Origin: Alcaligenaceae bacterium
Lineage (GTDB): Bacteria > Pseudomonadota > Gammaproteobacteria > Burkholderiales > Burkholderiaceae_B
DNA: 64,000 bases
Direction of reading: 5' to 3'
Assembly (NCBI GenBank): GCA_013416455.1
Contig: JACCES010000008.1
Coordinates: 124,001-188,000 of the forward strand
Shown here in pieces: positions 48,054 to 56,405 of the stretch. Every line of letters begins with the position of its first letter. Position 1 is the stretch's first letter. A program made the position numbers and the translations under genes. The notes below the pieces were generated by a model, which was not told the DNA's origin, searched no databases, and worked only from the letters and a program-made list of their open reading frames with translations.

Positions 48054-48802
48054 AACCCCCCCGCTACCTCTATGGTGGTTGATGTCAGGTAATCAGGCGC
48101 ATCCAGCATTGCCCAAACCACAACGTCCGCGATTTCCGCTGGCTGCGCGGCACGGCCTACCGGGGTGATTTGCGAAAAGCGCTCGACACGTTCCGGCGCA
48201 CCCGCATTGGCATGCAGATCGGTCGCAACGCCGCCAGGAGCCACGCCGGTGACACGAATACCCTGCCGGGCCGTTTCACGCGCCAGACCAAGTGTCATGG
48301 CGTCCATGGCGGCTTTCGAAGCAGCATAATCGACCCAATCGTTCGGGCTCCCGGTGCGGGACGCGATCGACGAAACATTGATGATCCGCCCGCCCCTTCC
48401 GCCATGATCGGTTGCCATGTGCCTGACCGCCTGCTGTGCGCACAGGAACGCCCCGATGACGTTGACATCGAAGGTTTTACGCAAGGTCTCGTAATCTATG
48501 TTCTCGACCTTGCGCCCCGCCTGGCCGACAAAGCATGCATTGTTGACCAGGCCGCCCAAAGGACCCAGGGCGTCTATTGCCGTGTCAAACAGCCTTTTCA
48601 CCGAACCGGGGTCGGACACATCCGCCTGGACGACACAGTACTTGCGCCCCTCGGCGTCCAGTTCGCGAGCCAGGGCGCTTGCCTTATCTTCGCCGGAAAC
48701 ATAATTGATACAAACCGGCACATCGCGTTTGGCAAGAGCACGGACGATTTCGGCGCCGATCCCTCTGCTGCCGCCGGTGACCAGAACAGCGGGTTGAGTC
48801 AT
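48050..48802 (-). CDS. Short-chain dehydrogenase/reductase (SDR)
   Basis: 250 residues of a classical SDR. The cofactor motif is VLVTGGSRGIGAEIVRAL. NNACFVGQAGRKVENIDYE contains the NNA element. The catalytic Ser is in NVSSIASRTGS and the Tyr-x3-Lys in DYAASKAAMDA. PGGVATDLHANAG follows. The ATG at 48802 has GAGGG upstream; a GTG at 48817 would add five residues. It is wedged between the TRAP receptor (16 bp upstream) and dctQ (4-bp overlap), so it is co-expressed with the transporter and probably acts on the imported compound or its product. Confidence 0.9.
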   Translation of the reverse strand: MTQPAVLVTGGSRGIGAEIVRALAKRDVPVCINYVSGEDKASALARELDAEGRKYCVVQADVSDPGSVKRLFDTAIDALGPLGGLVNNACFVGQAGRKVENIDYETLRKTFDVNVIGAFLCAQQAVRHMATDHGGRGGRIINVSSIASRTGSPNDWVDYAASKAAMDAMTLGLARETARQGIRVTGVAPGGVATDLHANAGAPERVERFSQITPVGRAAQPAEIADVVVWAMLDAPDYLTSTTIEVAGGL

Positions 48803-48818
48803 ATTCAAAGCCCTCACA

Positions 48819-49880
48819 TCAGGAAGCCGGGCAAGGCGTCACATCGCCCACCGTAGGCTGCGCAACGACGTGACCACGGTAACGGTTGATCAACTCTATC
48901 AATGCCTTGCCATCCGCGCTTGTATTAGGTGCAATGGCCTTCTCGAATACATCGTTGGCGGCGGCAATCAGGCGGTCGAATTCCTCCTTCGGCGGTGCGC
49001 AGAATCTGGCGCCATGCGAAGCAAGTTCTTCCAGAGTCCTTTCATAGGCTTTCGTGTATTCAGCGATTCCCCACTCCACCGTGTCCTGGCCGACCTTGAG
49101 CATCATTTTCCGGTCATCTTCGGACAAACGGTTCCAAGTATCATTACTTACGTTGATGGTGCCGAACGCAATGGAATGATCGATACGTGTGATGTACTTG
49201 GCGGGCTCATAAAGCTTCAGCGACACCACCGCGTTCAAGACCATCAGGGTGCAATTGACCGTGCCCAGATCCAATGCCGTGTAGAGGTCTCCCGGGGCGA
49301 GCACGACAGGGCTGCCGCCCCATCGGCTGATGGTTTCCGCCTGCCAGCGTCCGGCGGTGCGGATCTTCACCCCTTTCCAGCTTGCCTCGCTGCTGACGAA
49401 CCGGTCTTTGCAGGTTACGGGATCAGGCAATATGACGGGGGGTGCGGCAACGGCGCGCGAGCCGCGTTTTTCGTAAATGGCGTCAACGACGGGCAAGACT
49501 TCCCCGCTGAACGCCTTCAGGCCTTCCGCATCCAGGGGGAAGCTGAAAGGCACATCAAGCGGTGCCAGATCGATGATTTCCCCGGATACATACGGCGTGA
49601 ATGACAGGGCGGCATCGACCACGCCGTCGCTCATCGCGTCAACCATCTTGTTTCCGACCAGACTTCCAGACCAATGGATGTTGAATTTGATCCGCCCGTT
49701 CGTTGCTTCGGTCACCCCATCCGTCCATCGCTTCACGACCTGTGACGAAAAATCCGATTCGGGAAAAGCCGTCGCAAACTGCAACAGCTGGGCCTGCGCC
49801 GTGGAGGCGAAGGTTGCCGCACTTGCAAAAATGGCGGCAAGCGTTGCCCGTAAAGCCGTTTTTCCAACTGCTCTTTTCAT
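48819..49880 (-). CDS. dctP: TRAP transporter periplasmic substrate-binding protein (DctP)
   Basis: 353 residues with a Sec signal peptide (about 1-30, ending STAQAQ). The DctP fold is indicated by FATAFPESDFSSQVVKRWTD, GRIKFNIHWSGSLVGNKMVD, the conserved KGVKIRTAGRWQAETISRWG carboxylate-binding Arg region, and LAPGDLYTALDLGTVNCTL. AGGAG precedes the ATG at good spacing. It delivers an organic acid to DctQM. It starts 66 bp after the VOC gene and may share its transcript. Confidence 0.92.
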   Translation of the reverse strand: MKRAVGKTALRATLAAIFASAATFASTAQAQLLQFATAFPESDFSSQVVKRWTDGVTEATNGRIKFNIHWSGSLVGNKMVDAMSDGVVDAALSFTPYVSGEIIDLAPLDVPFSFPLDAEGLKAFSGEVLPVVDAIYEKRGSRAVAAPPVILPDPVTCKDRFVSSEASWKGVKIRTAGRWQAETISRWGGSPVVLAPGDLYTALDLGTVNCTLMVLNAVVSLKLYEPAKYITRIDHSIAFGTINVSNDTWNRLSEDDRKMMLKVGQDTVEWGIAEYTKAYERTLEELASHGARFCAPPKEEFDRLIAAANDVFEKAIAPNTSADGKALIELINRYRGHVVAQPTVGDVTPCPAS

Positions 49881-49946
49881 GTCTGTCTCCTGGTTTCTAT
49901 GATTATCGAGTCTAGGGCGTGTTCACGCTAAATATTCAGGGCTTCC

Positions 49947-50510
49947 CTAGACAAGCTGCCGCGTAATGACCTCTACGTTCCGGATTGGGTCCGCGCCATC
50001 CCAGTCCAGCGATGCCTCACGCATCAGACGAAGGAATTTTTCCTGGGTGTCATTGACTTCAATCAATTCCAGCATCCCCGGAAAATCATTCAAGGTATCC
50101 ATATAGCCGAAGCGGATCCCGCGAGGCGTGGAGGCGGAAAACGCCAGCTCATAACCCATGTCCAGATACTTCTTCAGATCGGCATCGTAATCCCTGCAAG
50201 CCATCCCGAGATGATGAAACCCGTAGCCGCGCGCCTTGACCACGTCGCGATATACCGAAGGCAGTTCGTCGAGCTGCTGTATCAGCTCAAAGCACATATG
50301 CCCCGAAAAGCCGAACCCAATGGACATGCTGATATCGGTTGGCTGCCCACGATAGCGTGCATCCCTGATGGCATGATTTTCAGACAGGAACCAGGGCCCG
50401 ATTCCGTACTTTTCGGCATACAGAGCCATTGACTCCTGAAGATCTTCGACTACATAGGCCACCTGGATAATGCCGCCAAATGGTTGACCGATACTCGTCT
50501 CCAGCATCAT
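49947..50510 (-). CDS. VOC-superfamily (glyoxalase-fold) protein
   Basis: 187 residues with two beta-alpha-beta-beta-beta modules of the vicinal-oxygen-chelate fold: GGIIQVAYVVEDLQESMALY, the GIGPWFLSE segment, FHHLGMACRDYDADLKKYLD and GMLELIEVNDTQEKF. His and Glu residues in FHHLGMA and GMLELIE are at plausible metal-ligand positions. Relatives include methylmalonyl-CoA epimerases, dioxygenases and isomerases. The assignment to an enzyme class is open. Upstream of a TRAP operon, it could act on the imported acid. Confidence 0.8.
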   Translation of the reverse strand: MMLETSIGQPFGGIIQVAYVVEDLQESMALYAEKYGIGPWFLSENHAIRDARYRGQPTDISMSIGFGFSGHMCFELIQQLDELPSVYRDVVKARGYGFHHLGMACRDYDADLKKYLDMGYELAFSASTPRGIRFGYMDTLNDFPGMLELIEVNDTQEKFLRLMREASLDWDGADPIRNVEVITRQLV

Positions 50511-51197
50511 GTTCCCCTATCTTTTGTGAAGCGATTTTTGAAGTGTTCTGCTTATTTCAATTGACGAAAGAACCGCCGTCGCACAAGCCAGCACGCCAAT
50601 ACAAACAGCTTCTTGCTTTGTATTGAACGGGATTTTTTCTTTGATCTCTTTTGAATCAAGCGGCCAGGACCCTGGCGGAGAAAGACCTGATAGCGGCAGC
50701 CCTTGTTGTTCTGCGCCTGTTCTTCATCAGGCGGCCGGAAGGCTGCTTGGTTTGCTCAACGGAATTCTTGATAAGAATTGGCGGGATGCCCACATGGCCA
50801 GGCCCCGGACCCAATACTGGAAGCTGCGTCGTTCGTTGACAAACTGTAACGCAGTCGGGAATGGCCAAGCCGCCGGCTTGCCCCTTGCTTCTGTAGCTGC
50901 CTTCATGTCTCCTCCGATGGGCTTGGACTTCATTTTAATGAGCCGTTCGGTCTGGTTTCGGTTTGCCGAATTTTTATTCAGTATATAAGAAAAATTCTCG
51001 TCCTACCTATCGGGAGCGTGAAAATATGTGTGCTTCCAACATGAAGCGACACCCAAGGACCTGGAGGAAGGTCCGGGTCCCTTGGCGGTGGCCGCGAAAC
51101 ATGCCCCGGAGCCGGCCGCTCACAGCGTCGTTATGGCGCGTGCGGGCGCGGCTTCAATACTCTAGGCAAGCCTGAGATCGCTCCACGCTCAAGGAAA
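50511..51197. other. 687-bp stretch without a supported gene
   Basis: Open frames of 60-120 codons exist on both strands (for example 50623-50988 plus and 50727-50933 minus), but none has a recognisable product. The 50970-51010 part is AT-rich and 51050-51085 contains an imperfect hairpin (CCAAGGACC / GGTCCCTTGG) without a clear T-run. It separates two minus-strand operons and should contain the promoter of the VOC/TRAP unit near 50511-50620. Confidence 0.45.
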
Positions 51198-52370
51198 TCA
51201 GAACAGTACCCGCTGTTCCGCCAGCGCCGCGATCTCAGAATCCGAAAAACCAAACGAAGGAAGGATCTCGCCCGCGTCGCCTCCTATGTCGGGCCAGCGG
51301 TTTCTGCCGCTGGAGCTGGCGGCCTGAGGGAGGCCGGGGATATCGGGCAGCCTGAACCGGGTATCCGGGCCCAATTCATGCAGGCTGGTCGCATGTGCGA
51401 TTTTTTCGTCAGCCAGCCATTCCTGGATGCTGTTGACGCGGCTTGCCAGCAGCTTGTGCTCGCGCAACAGCCTCAGGCATTGGTCCGTGCTGAACAGGCT
51501 GATCTTTCGCTGAAGCTGCCCGCACAGGTCCTCCGCATTGAGGCGGCGCGATTCAAAGTCGGCGTAGCGCGGATCATCAAGCAGGTTCTCGCACCGCAGC
51601 GCCTGGCACAGAGTCTTGAACTGGATCTCTTTTGTGACAGCCAGAGTGATGTAGCCGTCGGATGTGCGGTAGACGCCCGAAGGGATGGCGACGGCGGGCG
51701 AGTCCCCTTCTTCGAGTGAGCCTTCGATGATCTTGGGCGCAATGAACGCGGCGGTTGCCTGCATCAGGCTGATGTCGAGATGCCGGCCCGCGGATCCTTT
51801 TTGAACACCATACAGCACAGGCACGGCGGCCTGAAAAGCATAGAGTGCGGTCAGTGTATCCACAACGAGCATGCCGCTGCGCTGTGGGACGCCGCGCGCA
51901 TCCTGATTGATGCTCATCAGCCCCGAGAAGGCCTGGATGATACTGTCGCTCCCCGCCAGTTGGGCATAGTCGCCGGCCTGGCCGAACCCGCTGATGGAAA
52001 CGTACACGACGTTGGGGTTTTCCGTGGCGACATCCGCATACCCGAGTCCCAGACGCGACATGACGCCGGGGCGGAAGCTTTCAATGATGATTTCGCATTG
52101 ACTGGCCACGCGATGCATGGCCCGGGCACCTTCGGGATGCTTCATGTCCACCGCCACGCTGTACTTTCCCTGACTGGCCGCAAGGGACAGCGGAGTGTGG
52201 GAACCATACTTCCTGCCGATGTGGCGAAGCCAGTCTCCTTCTTGGGGCTCCACCTTCAGCACCGTAGCCCCCCATTGGGCAAAAAGCATGGCGCAATAGG
52301 GGCCGGCCAGACCTTGGGAAAAGTCCAGAACACGTATTTTTTCGAATGGAGGGAAGAACGCTTTATCCAT
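51198..52370 (-). CDS. CaiB/BaiF (family III) CoA-transferase-like protein
   Basis: 390 residues. The family III pattern is clear: VLDFSQGLAGPYCAMLFAQW, GATVLKVEPQEGDWLRHIG, ESFRPGVMSRLGLGYADV, NVVYVSISGFGQAGDYA and SGVYRTSDGYITLAV. These enzymes move CoA between acids or racemise acyl-CoAs. The segment AGRHLDISLMQATAAF has Gln where the catalytic Asp of formyl-CoA transferase and racemases is normally found, by eye alignment. The start ATG at 52368-52370 shares a base with the stop of the upstream gene (TAATG). It is co-transcribed with a quinone-oxidoreductase-like gene and a Bug receptor. Confidence 0.88.
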   Translation of the reverse strand: MDKAFFPPFEKIRVLDFSQGLAGPYCAMLFAQWGATVLKVEPQEGDWLRHIGRKYGSHTPLSLAASQGKYSVAVDMKHPEGARAMHRVASQCEIIIESFRPGVMSRLGLGYADVATENPNVVYVSISGFGQAGDYAQLAGSDSIIQAFSGLMSINQDARGVPQRSGMLVVDTLTALYAFQAAVPVLYGVQKGSAGRHLDISLMQATAAFIAPKIIEGSLEEGDSPAVAIPSGVYRTSDGYITLAVTKEIQFKTLCQALRCENLLDDPRYADFESRRLNAEDLCGQLQRKISLFSTDQCLRLLREHKLLASRVNSIQEWLADEKIAHATSLHELGPDTRFRLPDIPGLPQAASSSGRNRWPDIGGDAGEILPSFGFSDSEIAALAEQRVLF

Positions 52371-53374
52371 TATTCTGCAATCTTGAGAAGCACACGGCCG
52401 GAAGATGTACGGTTGATGACGGAATCGAACGCGGCAACGAAGTCGCTCAGGCGGTAGTGGTGGGAAGACGTCGGAACCAGGCTCCCTTTCAGGGTTTCGG
52501 CAAACAGGGTTTCCATCATGCGCCTCAAGCGCGGGGCATAGTGTTGCCGCAGGTCCCGGGCTCCCCATCCTATGTAAAGGCCGAAAAAGAACCCGATGAC
52601 GTCGATGTTCTTCACCAGCAGAAGATTGGCCGGAATCTGCGGAATCGTGCCGCCGGCGAACCCTATCACCAGAATCTTGCCTTCCGGCCTGGTGCAATGC
52701 AGCGCCTGGGTGAACAGCTCACCCCCGACCGGGTCATACACCACGTCCACACCCGCGCCGTCCGTCAGCCTCTTGACCTCCTTTGCCAGATCGGGCGATC
52801 CGTGCACGATCCCGTGATGCGCGCCATGGCGAATTGCCAGGTCGACACGCTCTTTCGAGCCTGCCACCGCTATGACCCTGGCTCCGGCCAGGCGGCCGAG
52901 CTGAACGGCCGCGAGACCCACCCCTCCCGCGGCGCCGTATACCAGCAGCGTCTGGCCCGCTTCCAGCCCGGCACGCCAGTGCAGGGCGGCATAGGACGTT
53001 CCCCATGTAATGGGAATGCTGGCCGCGATATCCAGAGGCAATCCGTCCGGAACGCGCCAGACGGTTTCCTGAGTGGCAATGGCTTCCTCGGCGTAGCCGC
53101 CCCAATCTATCGCGGCGGCTACACGGTCTCCCACACGGAAGCCGGCGACTCCCTCCCCTATCTCGATGATGGTTCCCGAAATCTCGCAGCCAGGTGAAAA
53201 CGGGTGCGGCGGCTTCTTCTGATACTTGCCGGCCACGAGCAGCGACTGGCCGAAAGTAACCGCCGCATATCCAACCCTGATCTTCACACAGCGGGCCGGT
53301 ACGTTCGGCGACGCGACTTCGCGAATCTTCAGCTCGCTATAGTGGCACCAGTTTTCGCACAGGAGCGACAGCAT
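52370..53374 (-). CDS. NADPH:quinone oxidoreductase-like protein (zinc-free MDR family)
   Basis: 334 residues of the medium-chain dehydrogenase superfamily. The N-terminal GroES-like domain includes PFSPGCEISGTIIEIGEGVA and FRVGDRVAAAIDWGGYAEEA. The nucleotide fold has LLVYGAAGGVGLAAVQLGRL with the AAGGVG motif of quinone reductases. No zinc-binding cysteines are present. The family includes quinone oxidoreductases and enoyl-type reductases (acrylyl-CoA reductase, for example). It starts 2 bp after the Bug receptor gene stop and ends in a 1-bp overlap with the CoA-transferase-like gene. Confidence 0.88.
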   Translation of the reverse strand: MLSLLCENWCHYSELKIREVASPNVPARCVKIRVGYAAVTFGQSLLVAGKYQKKPPHPFSPGCEISGTIIEIGEGVAGFRVGDRVAAAIDWGGYAEEAIATQETVWRVPDGLPLDIAASIPITWGTSYAALHWRAGLEAGQTLLVYGAAGGVGLAAVQLGRLAGARVIAVAGSKERVDLAIRHGAHHGIVHGSPDLAKEVKRLTDGAGVDVVYDPVGGELFTQALHCTRPEGKILVIGFAGGTIPQIPANLLLVKNIDVIGFFFGLYIGWGARDLRQHYAPRLRRMMETLFAETLKGSLVPTSSHHYRLSDFVAAFDSVINRTSSGRVLLKIAE

Positions 53375-53376
53375 CC

Positions 53377-54345
53377 CTAGTTACCCCCTTGTAGAAGCTC
53401 GACGATCTTGCGCCATTGGGCAAGCTCTCCAGGCAGATCCTTCGAAAGATCCTTTGAGTCTTCGAGCCTCTGTTCCAGACCGACACCGTTCAGGACTTTC
53501 CGGAATTCGTCTGTATCGGCTACACGCATCACACTGTCGGCAAACTTTTGCGCGATGGCGGAAGGCGTTCCCTTCGGCATGAGTATCAGATAGGAAACCA
53601 CCACGTCATACCCCGTCAGGCCGGCCTCTTCTATCGTGGGGACATCGGGAAAGAATTGGGAGCGTTTTGCCCCCGTCACCGCAATGGGCCTGAGCTTGCC
53701 ATCCTTGATCTGGGAAGAGGCCGCCGCGATCGCCACAAAGTTGACGGAGACTTCCCCGCGCGCCGTGTCGATGAGCGCTTGAGAAGCATCTTTGTATGGC
53801 ACATGCAGCATGCGGGTCTGCGCCAGGTGATTGAACAGCGTGCCGGCCATATCGGCGGATGACCCGCGCCCGATCGATGCATAGCTCATTTTCCCGGGTG
53901 ACTTCCTGGCTTTTTCCATCAATGCCGGGATGCTGTCGATCCCCGTGTCGGCACCGGACACGACGATCATCTGTCCGACGGCGAAGCGGGCAACCGGCAC
54001 GAATTCGTTGGGATCGTAGGTCAGGTTCTCGTACAGCATGCCGTTGGTGTAGTGCGACTGTGTCGTCGCCAGCACCGTATAACCGTCCGGATCCGACCGG
54101 GCAGCCAGTTGTGTCCCGATGACACCGTTGCTGCCCGGACGGTTCTCCACAACGACGGGCTGTTTCAGATCCCGCTCGATCGCGGCGGCCAATGGCCGCA
54201 TCACAGCGTCGAGGCCGGTGCCGGGACTATAGGGCAACACGATCTTGACGGGCTTATCCGGATAGCCCTGACCAGCCAGAGCCGGCATCGAGAGGCCCGC
54301 CATTACGGCACCGCACGCAACAAGGGACATCAATTTTATCTTCAT
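53377..54345 (-). CDS. Bug-family tripartite tricarboxylate receptor (TctC-like)
   Basis: 322 residues with a signal peptide (about 1-24, ending SMPALAG). The Bug pattern is unmistakable: GYPDKPVKIVLPYSPGTGLD, VVVENRPGSNGVIGTQLAAR and DGYTVLATTQSHYTNGML. These periplasmic receptors bind carboxylates and are greatly expanded in Alcaligenaceae; most are orphans without the TctA/TctB membrane subunits, as here. It is the first gene of a three-gene minus-strand operon divergent from an IclR regulator, so the ligand is probably the substrate of the downstream CoA-transferase-like and reductase enzymes. Confidence 0.93.
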   Translation of the reverse strand: MKIKLMSLVACGAVMAGLSMPALAGQGYPDKPVKIVLPYSPGTGLDAVMRPLAAAIERDLKQPVVVENRPGSNGVIGTQLAARSDPDGYTVLATTQSHYTNGMLYENLTYDPNEFVPVARFAVGQMIVVSGADTGIDSIPALMEKARKSPGKMSYASIGRGSSADMAGTLFNHLAQTRMLHVPYKDASQALIDTARGEVSVNFVAIAAASSQIKDGKLRPIAVTGAKRSQFFPDVPTIEEAGLTGYDVVVSYLILMPKGTPSAIAQKFADSVMRVADTDEFRKVLNGVGLEQRLEDSKDLSKDLPGELAQWRKIVELLQGGN

Positions 54346-54405
54346 GACATTTGTCTCCTTCCTTTTTGTAGAAGTTGCTTTCTTATATCGGCCACTTTGC
54401 TTTAT

Positions 54406-54434
54406 GTCCGCTAAGCGGACTATTAAGTCCGCTT
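54406..54434. promoter_or_regulatory. Candidate IclR operator
   Basis: A perfect 15-bp palindrome GTCCGCT-A-AGCGGAC at 54406-54420 is followed by a related element AAGTCCGCTT at 54425-54434. Both lie in the 253-bp divergent spacer between the Bug receptor gene and iclR, about 60-90 bp upstream of the receptor start. The position suits control of both promoters by the adjacent IclR protein. Confidence 0.5.
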
Positions 54435-54598
54435 GAAGGTCATTTAAATCCGTAGAATGGTTATTGTCAATGACGGACGCTATTGCAATGCTTACCTTCG
54501 CTTCCTAAAATGTCCGCCTGTCGGTCATGGGCGGCCGATTTACGAGGTATCGGACAGATTCTTACCTGCCCGCCGGTGGCGAGGCGAGGAGTACATGC

Positions 54599-55360
54599 GT
54601 GGCAACACCAGAAAGCGAAGGCTTTGTAAGGACCTTTGCAAGAGGCCTGAATATCATCGAAGTCATGGGACAGGGGACGGCGCGGCAAACGCTCAAAGAC
54701 ATCGCAGAGGCCGCCGGCCTGCCCCGCACGGCGGTGCGCCGTTTCCTCATGACGCTCATCAGCCTGTCGTTCGTGGGCAGCGACGGCAAACACTATTGGC
54801 TAACGCCGAAGGTTCTTCGTCTGGGCATGGCCTACCTGTACGCCCTGCCGTTCTGGCGCCATGCTCAATTGGCGCTGGAAGACCTGGGCGACCGCCTGGG
54901 CCAATCATGTGCAGTGGCGGTTCTGGACGGGGAAGAAGTCGTGTATGTCCACCGCATCCACGCCAAGCGCATCCTTACCATGAGCCCGTCCCTGGGCAGC
55001 CGCTTGCCCGCATATGCGGTGTCCCTGGGCCGCATCCTGCTCGCCAATCTGGATGACGCCGCTTTGGCCGATTACCTGGCTTCCGCGCAGTTCAAGCCGC
55101 TGACCGGCACGACCGTTACATCGCCGGACGCATTGCGCGCAATCATCGAACAAGTGCGGGGCGATCGTTACGCCTGGGTCGACGGGGAATACGATGAAGC
55201 CATCGCGGGGCTTTCCGTCGCGATACGGGATCAGGAAGGCGGGGTCGTGGGAGCCGTCAATGTCACGCTCCCGGCGGGCACTTACGATAGGGAAACCGCG
55301 GTACGCGATTACCTGCCCGAGCTACGTCAGACCGCATCCAGGCTGCGCGCCCATACTTGA
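54599..55360 (+). CDS. IclR family transcriptional regulator
   Basis: 253 residues from the GTG at 54599, which has AGGAG 7 bp upstream; the in-frame extension to 54527 lacks a ribosome site. An N-terminal winged helix-turn-helix includes LKDIAEAAGLPRTAVRRFLM and YWLTPKVLRLGMAYLYALP. The C-terminal effector domain has AVLDGEEVVYVHRIHAKRIL, SLGSRLPAYAVSLGRILLA and EYDEAIAGLSVAIRDQEGG. It resembles the PcaR/PobR subgroup that controls aromatic catabolism. It is divergent from the Bug/QOR/CoA-transferase operon, which it probably regulates. Confidence 0.92.
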   Translation: MATPESEGFVRTFARGLNIIEVMGQGTARQTLKDIAEAAGLPRTAVRRFLMTLISLSFVGSDGKHYWLTPKVLRLGMAYLYALPFWRHAQLALEDLGDRLGQSCAVAVLDGEEVVYVHRIHAKRILTMSPSLGSRLPAYAVSLGRILLANLDDAALADYLASAQFKPLTGTTVTSPDALRAIIEQVRGDRYAWVDGEYDEAIAGLSVAIRDQEGGVVGAVNVTLPAGTYDRETAVRDYLPELRQTASRLRAHT

Positions 55361-55373
55361 ACCGTTCGTCTGA

Positions 55374-55402
55374 GCGCTGCCCCCGCCAGGCACGGGCAGC
55401 GC
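55374..55402. terminator. Hairpin between convergent iclR and globin genes
   Basis: A perfect 9-bp stem GCGCTGCCC / GGGCAGCGC with an 11-nt loop lies in the 55-bp convergent gap. There is no T-run, so it is a weak or Rho-assisted terminator candidate. Confidence 0.4.
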
Positions 55403-55415
55403 GGCTCCCGTCGGC

Positions 55416-56108
55416 TCACCCCGCCTGTTCTTTCCGGTGGAATTCGATCCGGAAGCTCCCCGGCAGCGCGAACTCCACATGATGCGGTACTTCGGGCTCG
55501 ATCACGACCGTCTTGCCGGCGGTCACGATGGCCTGCGCATAAGGCGGCGCGTCGACGAGGAACTGCACGATCCCCGCATGCACGCGCAGCAGGCCCCAGG
55601 TACCGGCCTTGGTGGTGTGGGCGGTCTTCAGCTTTTCAGGCAGGTTTTCGGGCGTGAACAGCGGCGATTCACCATAACGGACCAACCCTGCCGGCAGGCT
55701 GGACGGCGGCGCCGGCGTGTCCGCCTGCGCCTGATACACATTCCACAGCTTGGCGGCGATACGCTCGGCCATCGGGTCCGCCGCCTGTTTCAACGCTTCG
55801 ACGCCCATGTCGGCCGTCGTCTGCCGGAACAGGGCCAGCCAGCGCTCGAACAAGGGCCAGTTCAGGTCGGGCAGCGCGGCATGGCGCGGGACAGGCGCCC
55901 CCTTGAAGCGGCGGGTGCCGAGCAGCAGGGCGGACCAGAAATCGCTCAGCATGGCCAGGTGCCCATCCCAGTCGTCGACATGATCTTCGAATATGGGCCC
56001 CAATTCGGCATCCTTTCTGACCCGTCCGTAGAAGCTGTCCACCAGTATCCGGATATCAGCCTCGGTGCAGGGCGGGTTCGAGGTGTCCGGGACGGGATGG
56101 GAAGTCAT
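55416..56108 (-). CDS. Group 3 truncated globin fused to a DUF1971-like domain
   Basis: 230 residues. The N-terminal 130 residues match group 3 (P) truncated haemoglobins: CTEADIRILVDSFYGRVRKD, LGPIFEDHVDDWDGHLAMLS and FWSALLLGTRRFKGAPVPRH, with the proximal His probably in PRHAALPDLNWPLFERWL. Residues about 145-230 (LFTPENLPEKLKTAHTTKAG, TWGLLRVHAGIVQFLV, VIEPEVPHHVEFALPGSFRI) match DUF1971, a small cupin-like domain also seen in tellurite-resistance-type proteins. The likely start is the ATG at 56108; 56159 is possible. A divergent or adjacent Fnr-type gene and a possible Fnr/Dnr site upstream suggest a role in NO or nitrite handling. That is inference. Confidence 0.8.
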   Translation of the reverse strand: MTSHPVPDTSNPPCTEADIRILVDSFYGRVRKDAELGPIFEDHVDDWDGHLAMLSDFWSALLLGTRRFKGAPVPRHAALPDLNWPLFERWLALFRQTTADMGVEALKQAADPMAERIAAKLWNVYQAQADTPAPPSSLPAGLVRYGESPLFTPENLPEKLKTAHTTKAGTWGLLRVHAGIVQFLVDAPPYAQAIVTAGKTVVIEPEVPHHVEFALPGSFRIEFHRKEQAG

Positions 56109-56186
56109 TGACGCGAGATCCTTGACGTTGCGATGGAAATGGGCGGTAGCAATAATCATTCTCGATCGCCTGGCGGGCAAGGCCAA

Positions 56187-56200
56187 ATGACATAAATCAA
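56187..56200 (-). promoter_or_regulatory. Possible Fnr/Dnr-type binding site
   Basis: On the minus strand the sequence TTGATTTATGTCAT matches the Fnr/Dnr consensus TTGAT-N4-ATCAA perfectly in the first half and 3 of 5 in the second. It lies about 80 bp upstream of the chosen globin start, downstream of an Fnr-family gene. The weak second half keeps confidence low. Confidence 0.4.
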
Positions 56201-56243
56201 TCCGTGAAGAACTCCGGCCTGCCGGCCAGAGCTTGTCCACGTC

Positions 56244-56303
56244 GCGGCATGCAGGCCGCTCCGATTCGCCAAGCACGGGAGAGTCATCAATGACTCTCCC
56301 GTG
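56244..56303. repeat. Distant copy of the two-hairpin repeat
   Basis: First hairpin GCGGCATGCAGGCCGC at 56244-56259, spacer TCCGATTCGCCAAG, second hairpin at 56274-56303 with a perfect 13-bp stem (CACGGGAGAGTCA / TGACTCTCCCGTG, loop TCAA), then TGTCCGGGCTCATCC-like sequence. It matches the array at 26151-26445 in layout and in the conserved positions, while its stem bases differ. It lies between the globin and the Crp/Fnr genes. Confidence 0.8.
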
Positions 56304-56405
56304 TCCGGGCTCATCCGCCACAATACGGGGGCGCCTGCGGCGCCACATTGATTTTGCCTCGCTTGAGCTCGCCGTGAACGACGAGGCTTGCGCTTGGGCG
56401 CGTGG

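Noticed and set aside
50623-50988. 121-codon plus-strand open frame in the 50.5-51.2 kb spacer
   Set aside because: No recognisable product or ribosome site; overlapping frames on the other strand are equally open.
54527-54598. Longer N-terminus for the IclR regulator
   Set aside because: The GTG at 54599 has AGGAG at correct spacing, while the ATG at 54527 has none and lies in the presumed promoter.
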